64,000 bases of DNA from Candidatus Leptovillus affinis. GTDB taxonomy: Bacteria; Chloroflexota; Anaerolineae; Promineifilales; Promineifilaceae. Under the pieces are notes generated by a model. It made no database searches and was not told the DNA's origin. It was given only the letters and a program-made list of their open reading frames with translations. Location of the stretch: the NCBI GenBank assembly GCA_016705235.1, contig JADIYP010000002.1, forward strand, positions 868,001 to 932,000. Reading direction: 5' to 3'. The translations under genes and the position numbers were made by a program. This document shows positions 1 through 6,372 of the stretch, one piece after another; position 1 is the stretch's first letter; the number at the start of each line of letters is the position of its first letter.

Positions 1-71
1 ATCAGAGGTTGGAGGCTGCTCACATTGTAGTGGCTGGCCTCTCATCTCCAATATTGCCGGGAGTTGATTTC

Positions 72-1487
72 ATGACCATAAAATTTGGCACAGATGGTTG
101 GCGGGGCCGTATAGGCGACGATTATACATTTGATAATGTGCGGCGGTGCGCGCAGGGTTTTGCCACTTTTTTGCAGCAAAACGGCCGTGCCTCCCAAGGT
201 ATCGTCATCGGCCACGACAAACGGTTCCAGGCCGAATACTTCGCTCAGGCGGCAGCCGAAGTGATTGCCGCCAACGGCATTCACGTCTGGCTGACGGATG
301 GCGCGACGCCGACGCCGGCCATTTCGTACGCCGTCGTCGACAAGCAGGTTGGCGGGGCGGTCAATATCACCGCCAGCCATAATCCGTTTTGGGACTGCGG
401 CTTTAAGGTGCGCGACCCGCAAGGCGGGGCCATACCGCCCCAGGATTTGCAGAAGATTGAGGCGCAAATACCGGAGATAACGGCCGTGTCCCGCCTGAAA
501 TTTGACGATGCGGTGAGTGACGGCCGTATCACCCTCTTCAACGCCGCCACCGCCTATGAAACGCAGCTCCATCGTCTGGTAAACGTCGAACCTATCAAAC
601 AAGCCGGGTTTAACGTTGCCTACGATGCCATGTGGGGCAACGGCGCCGGCTGGTTCCCCCGTTTGCTGGCTCAGGGCCAGACCGCCATCAGCGAAATCCA
701 CAACGAGCGTAACCCCATTTACCCGCACATGACCCGCCCCGAACCCATCCCGCCCAACATCGACCACGGACTGGCCTTCGCCCGCGAAATCGGCGCAGAC
801 GTCACCGTCATCAACGACGGCGACGCTGACCGCGTTGGTTTTGGCGACGAAAACGGCGATTTTATCGACCAACTGCGCGTTTATGGGCTGATGGGTTATT
901 ACTTCCTTGAGGTGCGCGGCGAGCGCGGCCCCATCGTTAAAACCATTTCCACTACCAAAATGCTCAACAAATTAGGCCAGCTCTACGGCGTGCCGGTGCA
1001 TGAAACCGGCGTCGGTTTTAAATTTATTGCTCCCAAAATGATGGAAGTGGACGCCATGATCGGCGGCGAGGAGAGCGGCGGGTACGCGTTTCGTGGTCAT
1101 GTGCCGGAGCGCGACGGCATTTTGGCCGGCCTTTATTTTCTGGACATGATGGTCCAGACCGGAAAAAAACCTTCCGAACTGCTGGATACCTTGTTTGGAT
1201 TGGTTGGTCCCCATTACTACGACCGGATCGACAGCACGTTCGAGGCCAGTCGGCGGGCGGAAATTCTGGCGCGCGTGGACGCGGCGCGCCCGTCGACCAT
1301 TGGCGGCCTGAAGGTGACGGACATCATCACCATCGACGGCCATCAATTCATCATGGAAGATGGCGGCTGGCTGCTGGTGCGCTTTAGCGGCACCGAGCCG
1401 GTGATTCGCGTGTACTGCGAAACCACCCACCAGGAGCGCGTGCCCGACATTTTGCAAGATGGGCTGCGCCTGGCCGGGCTGCGATAG
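72..1487 (+). CDS. Phosphomannomutase/phosphoglucomutase family protein
   Basis: Alpha-D-phosphohexomutase of 471 residues that should interconvert hexose 1- and 6-phosphates and feed sugar-nucleotide synthesis. Visible landmarks: N-terminal FGTDGWRG, the active-site loop TASHNP (residues 100-105, phospho-serine S102), the metal loop DGDADR (249-254), the sugar-binding loop GGEESGG (331-337) and the phosphate-binding loop RFSGTEP (437-443). All catalytic elements are intact. The ATG at 72 is chosen because the family starts with this FGTDGWRG region and a GGGAG lies just upstream; the frame stays open to position 9. Substrate preference (Man, Glc, GlcN) cannot be read from these motifs. Downstream glycosyltransferases make a sugar-activation role plausible. 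Confidence 0.9.
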   Translation: MTIKFGTDGWRGRIGDDYTFDNVRRCAQGFATFLQQNGRASQGIVIGHDKRFQAEYFAQAAAEVIAANGIHVWLTDGATPTPAISYAVVDKQVGGAVNITASHNPFWDCGFKVRDPQGGAIPPQDLQKIEAQIPEITAVSRLKFDDAVSDGRITLFNAATAYETQLHRLVNVEPIKQAGFNVAYDAMWGNGAGWFPRLLAQGQTAISEIHNERNPIYPHMTRPEPIPPNIDHGLAFAREIGADVTVINDGDADRVGFGDENGDFIDQLRVYGLMGYYFLEVRGERGPIVKTISTTKMLNKLGQLYGVPVHETGVGFKFIAPKMMEVDAMIGGEESGGYAFRGHVPERDGILAGLYFLDMMVQTGKKPSELLDTLFGLVGPHYYDRIDSTFEASRRAEILARVDAARPSTIGGLKVTDIITIDGHQFIMEDGGWLLVRFSGTEPVIRVYCETTHQERVPDILQDGLRLAGLR

Positions 1488-1601
1488 GAACCGGTTTTTT
1501 AACGCGAAGACGCCCAGGCCGCGAAGAGTGGAAGCAAAAAATCTTGGCGACTTTTGCTTCTTTGCAGTTTGGCGTCAACCATTTGTTTAGGAGGCGATGG
1601 G

Positions 1602-2099
1602 ATGGAACAGGCGTTTCAGGATTATTACCCCGATGATTTGAGTTATTGTTACGGCTGCGGCCGGTTGAATCCCGATGGGTTGCAGATTAAAACTTACTGG
1701 GAAGGGGACGAGTCCGTGACGCGGTTTCAGCCACGGCCGTATCACATGGCCATCCCGGGCTTTGTCTACGGCGGTTTGATCGCCTCCCTGATTGACTGCC
1801 ATGGCACGGGCACGGCTGCCGCCGCGGCCTACCGCGCCGAAGGGCGCGAGATGGACAGCGAGCCGGCGCTGCGTTTCCTCACCGCCTCGCTGCATGTGGA
1901 TTACCTGAAACCAACCCCCCTGGATGCCGTGTTAGAGATTCGTGGACGAGTAAAAGAGGTGAAAGGGCGCAAGGTCGTTGTGGTCTCAACGTTGCTGGCC
2001 GGAGGCGTGGCGTGCGCGCGGGGCGAGGTGGTCGCCGTGCAGGTTCCGGCCGAGTTTTTGGCCGCCTATCGCCAGGGCCAAGATGAATCGGCCGGATAA
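1602..2099 (+). CDS. PaaI/YbgC-like hotdog-fold thioesterase
   Basis: A 165-residue hotdog-fold protein, probably an acyl-CoA thioesterase. The N-terminal CYGCGRLNPDGLQ is the typical opening of this thioesterase group. It is followed by the helix region GFVYGGLIASLIDCHGTGTA, where hotdog enzymes carry their catalytic side chains, and by the strands of the second half (LHVDYLKPTPLD, VVVVSTLLAGG). The start at 1602 is supported by AGGAGG at 1589-1594, seven bases upstream. Its stop overlaps the start of the TatD gene by one base (TAATG), so translational coupling is likely. The substrate is unknown. Confidence 0.8.
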   Translation: MEQAFQDYYPDDLSYCYGCGRLNPDGLQIKTYWEGDESVTRFQPRPYHMAIPGFVYGGLIASLIDCHGTGTAAAAAYRAEGREMDSEPALRFLTASLHVDYLKPTPLDAVLEIRGRVKEVKGRKVVVVSTLLAGGVACARGEVVAVQVPAEFLAAYRQGQDESAG

Positions 2100-2884
2100 T
2101 GGAACTGATTGATACGCACTGCCACCTGGATATGCGTCAATTTGCTGACGACCGCACGGCCGTGCTGGCACGCGCCGCTGCGGCGGGTGTGGCGCAGATC
2201 GTGGTGCCGGCCATTGACCTGGAAAATTTAACGGCCGTGCCGCAGTTAGCCCAGACCCATGCCCCCGTGTTTGCGGCCGTCGGCATCCACCCCAACTCCA
2301 GCGCCGGCTGGACGAATGCCTGGCTAGACACTGTACGCGCCGCCGCCGCCCTGCCCAAAGTGGTCGCCATTGGCGAAATTGGTCTGGATTACCATTGGGA
2401 CGACGCGCCCAAAGCTGTGCAGCACGAAGCCCTCGCCCAACAATTGGCCCTGGCCGCCGAACTGAATCTGCCGGTCATCCTTCACAATCGTGAGGCCAGC
2501 GCCGATTTGATTCGCTTGTTGGCTGCTTCGCCGCTGGCGGGGCGCGAAAACCCCGGCGTGCTCCACTCATTTTCCGGTGATTGGGCGACGGCGCAGGCGG
2601 CGCTGGACATGGGTTTCTACCTCGGTATCACCGGTCCGGTGACGTTTAAGAAGGCCGATGAGCTGCGGGAAATTGTGCGCCAGGCGCCGTTGGAGCGATT
2701 GCTCATTGAAACCGATGCGCCTTATTTGGCCCCGCAGCCGTTTCGCGGCCAGCGTAACGAACCGGCGTATGTGACCTTTGTGGCCGAGCGCATGGCTGTG
2801 GAGAGAGGGGTGGAAACGGCCGTAATCGCCCATCACACCACCGCCAACGCCCGCCGCCTGTTTCGCTTACCATCACCCTCATGA
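2099..2884 (+). CDS. tatD: TatD family metal-dependent hydrolase (putative DNase)
   Basis: A 261-residue TIM-barrel metal hydrolase of the TatD family, a typical full-length member. The metal ligands are visible as DTHCHLD near the N-terminus, GEIGLDYH around residue 97, HNREA in the middle, HSFSGD and the late ETDAPYL. Family members are 3'-5' DNA/RNA exonucleases or phosphoesterases used in repair and quality control. Its ATG overlaps the stop of the thioesterase gene, and its TGA overlaps the ATG of the next glycosyltransferase (ATGA), so these three genes are almost certainly co-transcribed. Confidence 0.9.
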   Translation: MELIDTHCHLDMRQFADDRTAVLARAAAAGVAQIVVPAIDLENLTAVPQLAQTHAPVFAAVGIHPNSSAGWTNAWLDTVRAAAALPKVVAIGEIGLDYHWDDAPKAVQHEALAQQLALAAELNLPVILHNREASADLIRLLAASPLAGRENPGVLHSFSGDWATAQAALDMGFYLGITGPVTFKKADELREIVRQAPLERLLIETDAPYLAPQPFRGQRNEPAYVTFVAERMAVERGVETAVIAHHTTANARRLFRLPSPS

Positions 2885-3822
2885 CTGAGCTGCCCGATTT
2901 ATCCATTATTATCGTCAATTGGAACGTGCGGGACTTGCTGCGCGACTGCCTGCTTTCCATCGAGCGCGGGCGCGGCGAGCTGACTCTGGAGGTCATTGTG
3001 GTCGACAGCGCTTCCAGCGATGGCAGCGCGGCCATGCTTGCCGCCGAGTTCCCCTGGGTCACGCTCATCGCCTGCCAGGAAAACGTTGGTTTTCCGAAAG
3101 GGAACAATTTAGGCGTTGCGAAAGCGAACGGCCGTTATATACTACTCCTCAATCCTGACACGGCCGTTCTGGGTCAGGCGTTAACCATCATGTGGAAGTA
3201 TGTGCAAGATCATCCTGATGTGGGCATTGTGGGCGCGCAGTTACTCAACGCCGACGGCTCGGTGCAGTCGTCGCGGCGGCGGTTTCCTACGCTGGCAACG
3301 GCCTTTTTTGAGAGTACCTGGCTGGAACCTCTGGCTCCGGCGGGCTTATTGACTCGCTACTATGCTCAGGATGTGCCCGATGACCAGACCGCAGATGTCG
3401 ATTGGGTAACGGGAGCCTGTATGATGGCGCCGCGCACGGCCGTAACGGCCGTTGGCGGTATGGATGAAGCATACTTCATGTATTCCGAAGAGCTGGATTG
3501 GTGCCGGCGCATGAAAGATGCCGGTTGGCGGGTGGTTTATCTGCCAGCCGCGCAAATCATCCATTACGAAGGCAAAAGCAGCGAACAAGCCATCGTTGCC
3601 CGGCACATCAATTTTCAGCAAGCCAAACTGCGCTACTTCCGAAAGTACCATAGCCGCCTGGCGGCCGGGCTGTTACGCTTGTTCTTATTAATAAATTATT
3701 TTTGGCAGTTGATTATAGAGGGAGCGAAGGGCGCTTTGGGGCATAAACGGCCGTTACGCCGCCAGCGCGTTCAAGCTTATTGGGCCGTTCTCCGGTCGGG
3801 CCTGCGCCCAGCCGGATATTAA
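2881..3822 (+). CDS. Glycosyltransferase family 2 (rhamnosyltransferase-like)
   Basis: A 313-residue inverting GT-A glycosyltransferase. The N-terminus LSIIIVNWNVRDLLRDCL is the nucleotide-binding start of GT2 enzymes, VIVVDSASSDGS is the second nucleotide-binding segment, and LLLNPDT (N91-P92-D93) takes the place of the DXD metal motif. The later MYSEELDWCRRMKDAGW (ED(D/E)xD(W/L)-type) region supports the acceptor-site half, as in WcaA/RfbF-like enzymes that build cell-surface polysaccharide. A hydrophobic stretch near residues 263-290 may attach it to the membrane. Donor and acceptor sugars are unknown. Confidence 0.88.
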   Translation: MTELPDLSIIIVNWNVRDLLRDCLLSIERGRGELTLEVIVVDSASSDGSAAMLAAEFPWVTLIACQENVGFPKGNNLGVAKANGRYILLLNPDTAVLGQALTIMWKYVQDHPDVGIVGAQLLNADGSVQSSRRRFPTLATAFFESTWLEPLAPAGLLTRYYAQDVPDDQTADVDWVTGACMMAPRTAVTAVGGMDEAYFMYSEELDWCRRMKDAGWRVVYLPAAQIIHYEGKSSEQAIVARHINFQQAKLRYFRKYHSRLAAGLLRLFLLINYFWQLIIEGAKGALGHKRPLRRQRVQAYWAVLRSGLRPAGY

Positions 3823-3870
3823 CAGGGAAACCGGTTGCCGAACGGTTATCACATCAGGGAAAGGTGATGG

Positions 3871-4227
3871 ATGAAATCGAAAAAAGTCACAATTGATTTA
3901 CCAGAGCACATTTACGAAGATTTGAAGCGTATTGCTCAGGCGTCTACATGGTCTTTGGAAGAGGTTTTGCTGCAAACCGTTCGAGTTGGCTTGCCGCCAT
4001 CCTTGACCAAAGTGCCGGAAGCGTTTCACGATGAACTGCTGGCGTTGAATGGCCTGAGCGATATCGACCTGATGCGTGTGGCCGACGGCAACTGGCCGGA
4101 GCCAGAAAAATTAGATACAGCCCATCAGAAGGCGGATTTTGTCACCTTGCGGCGCACGTATGCGTTGTCGCTTCTCCGCTGGCGTGGTCATCCGGTCCCT
4201 AACGCGTATGATGCTTATTTCGCCTGA
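3871..4227 (+). CDS. Small protein with ribbon-helix-helix-like N-terminus
   Basis: A 118-residue protein. Its first 45 residues (KVTIDLPEHIYEDLKRIAQAS, then a second helix SLEEVLLQTV) have the strand-helix-helix pattern of ribbon-helix-helix antitoxins and repressors. The rest is rich in Leu, Arg and acidic residues and is not recognised. An AGGGAAAGGTG sequence precedes the ATG at 3871. RHH proteins of this type usually sit beside a toxin, but both flanking genes are glycosyltransferases, so this is either an orphan antitoxin-like protein or an unrelated regulator. Confidence 0.65.
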   Translation: MKSKKVTIDLPEHIYEDLKRIAQASTWSLEEVLLQTVRVGLPPSLTKVPEAFHDELLALNGLSDIDLMRVADGNWPEPEKLDTAHQKADFVTLRRTYALSLLRWRGHPVPNAYDAYFA

Positions 4228-4269
4228 TCGGCAAACACGGGCTTGCCGCCGTCAATCGTTGATCCCGTT

Positions 4270-5448
4270 ATGAAGATTGGTCTGGTAACGGGGGAGTATC
4301 CGCCGATGGAAGGCGGGGTAGGCGCCTTTACGCAAGAATTGGCGTTGGCCCTGGCGGAACAAGACCACACGATACACATCATCACCGATCGGCGGGCACG
4401 GCCGTTTCAGGTGCGACGCCGGTGGCAAGATTTGCTGGAACCGGTTGACCTGGGTTTTGCCCAACTGCACCCCAACGTGAAGAAATGGCGTTGGACGGCC
4501 GTTTCTCAAATTGCGGATGTGGCCCTGCGGTATGAATTGGATGTGGTCAACGTTCAATATCAGGCCGCGGCTTACAACATGCGCAGCGCGGCCATCAATT
4601 TGCTCCCCTGGCGGCTAAAAGGCTTAACCAAAACGGCCGTTACATTCCACGATTTACGCGTCCCTTATTTGTTTCCCAAAGCAGGGCGGCTGCGACAAAC
4701 GGCCGTAACTACCATGGCCAAATACGCCCATGGCGCGATTGTGACCAATCTGGCCGATTATGAGGCGCTGACGGCCGTTGTCCCCACGCCTGTGCGCCAA
4801 ATCCCCATCGGTAGCAATATCGCCACGTATACCCCCAACCACATCGAACTCCAGGAAGTCCGCGATCAGTTGGGGCTGCGTGCCGGTGATTGTTTGCTGG
4901 GGTATTTTGGTTTTCTGAACGAGAGCAAAGGGGCCGACACGCTCCTGCACGCTCTGGCGGCTCTGGATGACAGCGTTCATCTGGTGTTTATCGGCGGGCA
5001 AACCGGCAGCAGCGATCCGCGCAATAATCAATCGTTTCTCGATCAGCTCAAAGCGTTAATTGGCGAATTGGGGTTGGCGGCGCGGGTGCATTGGACCGGT
5101 TTTCTGCCCGACCAGCGGGTATCTACTTTTTTGCATGCGGCTGACCTGATGGTGATGCCATACCGCGATGGGGTGTCGCTGCGGCGGGGGACGTTGATGG
5201 CGGTGTTGGCTCACGGACGGCCGTTGCTCACCACCACGCCCGCCATGCCCACGCCGGAACTGGTTCAGGGCGAGAATGTGTGGCTGGTGGCTCCGGATGA
5301 TGCGGTTGCGCTGGCAACGGCCGTCCGCGCTCTGATGGCCAACCCGGCTTTACGCGCCCAACTGGGGCAGGGCGCAGCCCAGGTTGCCAGCTTGTTTACC
5401 TGGGACAAAATTGCGGCGGAAACGGCCGTGTTCCTGGCTGAATTGTAA
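4270..5448 (+). CDS. Glycosyltransferase family 4 (GT-B fold)
   Basis: A 392-residue retaining glycosyltransferase. The N-terminal half opens with GLVTGEYPPMEGGVGAF, typical of the first Rossmann domain of GT4 enzymes. The C-terminal half contains LLGYFGFLNESKGADTLLHAL and YRDGVSLRRGTLMAVLAHGRPLLTT, the donor-binding region in the 'DGVSxRRG' variant of GT4. The ATG at 4270 is preferred because the Rossmann strand begins immediately; a TTG at 4243 is in frame but would add residues not typical of the family. The gene carries eight copies of the ACGGCCGT palindrome. Presumed role: envelope or exopolysaccharide synthesis. Confidence 0.85.
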   Translation: MKIGLVTGEYPPMEGGVGAFTQELALALAEQDHTIHIITDRRARPFQVRRRWQDLLEPVDLGFAQLHPNVKKWRWTAVSQIADVALRYELDVVNVQYQAAAYNMRSAAINLLPWRLKGLTKTAVTFHDLRVPYLFPKAGRLRQTAVTTMAKYAHGAIVTNLADYEALTAVVPTPVRQIPIGSNIATYTPNHIELQEVRDQLGLRAGDCLLGYFGFLNESKGADTLLHALAALDDSVHLVFIGGQTGSSDPRNNQSFLDQLKALIGELGLAARVHWTGFLPDQRVSTFLHAADLMVMPYRDGVSLRRGTLMAVLAHGRPLLTTTPAMPTPELVQGENVWLVAPDDAVALATAVRALMANPALRAQLGQGAAQVASLFTWDKIAAETAVFLAEL

Positions 5449-5478
5449 AAAGGTTGGTTGGTTTGTTAGCCAACCAAC
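5447..5478 (-). terminator. Intrinsic terminator of msrB
   Basis: Stem GTTGGTTGG (5453-5461) pairs with CCAACCAAC (5470-5478) over an 8-base loop. Read on the minus strand, the stem is followed by CTTTTT, so it fits an intrinsic terminator 26 bp beyond the msrB stop. On the plus strand there is no U-run, so it serves the convergent glycosyltransferase less well. Confidence 0.7.
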
Positions 5479-5503
5479 GCAACCAACCTGACCAACCCAC
5501 CCA

Positions 5504-5902
5504 TCACTCCTCTTTCTCAAAATCCAGCGCCGCCGAATTAATGCAGAACCGCAAGCCGGTCGGCTGTGGCCCATCCTCAAAAAGATGCCCCAGGTGTGCG
5601 CCGCACTGGCTGCACATCACCTCCGTCCGGACCATAAAATAGCTGCGATCGACGGCGACATCCACATTTTCCTCTTGGGCAGGCTGCCAGAAGCTGGGCC
5701 AGCCTGAGCCGGAATCATATTTTTGTTCCGAGGAAAACAATTCTGCTCCGCAGGCAACGCATTTGTAAACCCCCGTTTCCGTGTTGTGATAATATGCGCC
5801 GGTAAATGCCCGTTCCGTCCCTTTTTGGCGGGTAATGCGATACTGTTCCGGCGTTAGCTCTGCGCGCCATTGCTCGTCTGTTTTCTCAATCTTTTTGGTC
5901 AT
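5504..5902 (-). CDS. msrB: Peptide-methionine (R)-S-oxide reductase MsrB
   Basis: A 132-residue MsrB that reduces methionine-R-sulfoxide in proteins. The structural zinc cysteines are C48xxC51 and C97xxC100, and the catalytic cysteine is C120 in the GLRFCINSAAL motif. The position of the classical resolving cysteine (SGCGWPSF in many homologues) is serine here (S66 in SGSGWPSF), so recycling must use another cysteine or direct reduction by thioredoxin. The gene is monocistronic, convergent with the glycosyltransferase, and has its own hairpin terminator. Confidence 0.95.
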   Translation of the reverse strand: MTKKIEKTDEQWRAELTPEQYRITRQKGTERAFTGAYYHNTETGVYKCVACGAELFSSEQKYDSGSGWPSFWQPAQEENVDVAVDRSYFMVRTEVMCSQCGAHLGHLFEDGPQPTGLRFCINSAALDFEKEE

Positions 5903-6000
5903 CTTTACCTCCAGTGTGCATTTTCCCGTGTACTATGCCCACACCATCTTGGATTTTTATGAACCAGCGCAAGATGTTAACCCGCTGCTCATTCATTTCG

Positions 6001-6029
6001 TTGACAAACCAGGCCCACTTTGTTACCAT
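6001..6029 (+). promoter_or_regulatory. Predicted sigma-70 promoter of the alaS leader
   Basis: A perfect -35 hexamer TTGACA (6001-6006) is followed after exactly 17 bases by TACCAT (6024-6029), which matches TATAAT at four of six positions. Transcription would begin about 7 bases downstream, at or next to the ATG at 6037. The leader peptide would then be translated from a leaderless mRNA, which explains why no ribosome binding site is seen in front of it. Confidence 0.65.
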
Positions 6030-6036
6030 GCCTGCC

Positions 6037-6123
6037 ATGAAACACCTGAATCTGCACCCAACAATCACCAGCGCCGCCGCTGCTGCCAGCCAGACCTCCG
6101 GTCTGGATTGTTGCACTGCCTGA
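6037..6123 (+). CDS. Alanine-rich leader peptide of alaS (attenuation peptide)
   Basis: A 28-codon ORF (MKHLNLHPTITS, then five Ala, ending SGLDCCTA) between the predicted promoter and alaS. Five consecutive alanine codons (GCC GCC GCT GCT GCC, 6073-6087) lie directly upstream of the first RNA segment of the attenuator. The gene downstream is alanyl-tRNA synthetase, so the codon run matches the amino acid it would sense. Known systems of this type are the trp, his, leu and pheST leaders. An in-frame ATG at 6028 could extend it by three residues, but this overlaps the -10 box. No Shine-Dalgarno sequence is visible, and leaderless initiation at 6037 is the best reading. Function is inferred. 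Confidence 0.75.
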   Translation: MKHLNLHPTITSAAAAASQTSGLDCCTA

Positions 6124-6198
6124 TTCCGCACCCCTTTTTTTAATTTTAATACAGGCCCAACGACCGCCAGACCGAGTTGATCAGTCTGGCGGTTTTTT
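6090..6198 (+). promoter_or_regulatory. Ala-responsive transcription attenuator (segments 1-4)
   Basis: Four segments can form competing stems. Segment 1 CCAGACC (6090-6096) pairs with segment 2 GGTCTGG (6100-6106). Segment 2 can instead pair perfectly with CCAGACC inside segment 3 (6167-6173). Segment 3 ACCGCCAGAC (6163-6172) pairs with segment 4 GTCTGGCGGT (6184-6193) as the terminator. A ribosome stalled on the alanine codons 6073-6087 would cover segment 1, leave 2 free to pair with 3, and prevent termination. With enough charged tRNA-Ala, 1:2 and 3:4 form and transcription stops before alaS. Confidence 0.75.
6163..6198 (+). terminator. Intrinsic terminator of the alaS attenuator
   Basis: A perfect 10-bp stem (6163-6172 with 6184-6193), an 11-base loop and a run of six T (6193-6198). 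It lies 40 bp past the leader-peptide stop and 175 bp before alaS on the same strand, with no other plus-strand gene in front of it, so it is best read as a leader terminator. Confidence 0.85.
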
Positions 6199-6260
6199 AT
6201 TGTCAAGGTAAAATCTGGGAGACTAAGAAGAAAATTGAAGATAAAAATTAGTATCCATAA

Positions 6261-6321
6261 AGACCCTAAGGGTTTGGTCTTGGGAAATTCAACAACGCGT
6301 TCGTTCAAACCCTTAGGGTCT
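6261..6321. repeat. Hairpin repeat, family A, in the alaS 5' UTR
   Basis: Perfect 16-bp inverted arms AGACCCTAAGGGTTTG (6261-6276) and CAAACCCTTAGGGTCT (6306-6321). Related copies lie at 32849-32908 and, lacking the right arm, at 36157-36192. Compared with 32849-32908, both arms differ by one base in a way that keeps the pair (C-G there, T-A here). It lies between the attenuator and the alaS ribosome binding site and may add to the mRNA leader structure. Confidence 0.8.
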
Positions 6322-6372
6322 CCTGGCAATCTTCAATCTTCACCTTAGCCTTCGCTACACTGAGGAGATGTG

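Noticed and set aside
42..872. Long minus-strand reading frames opposite real genes (also 9092-10456 and 44259-45188)
   Set aside because: They are antisense to well-recognised genes, have no domain, and arise from the GC-rich codon pattern and the palindrome.
6001..6372. T-box riboswitch as the regulator of alaS
   Set aside because: No conserved T-box sequence, specifier loop or stem I motifs were seen. The codon run and the four alternative segments explain the terminator better.
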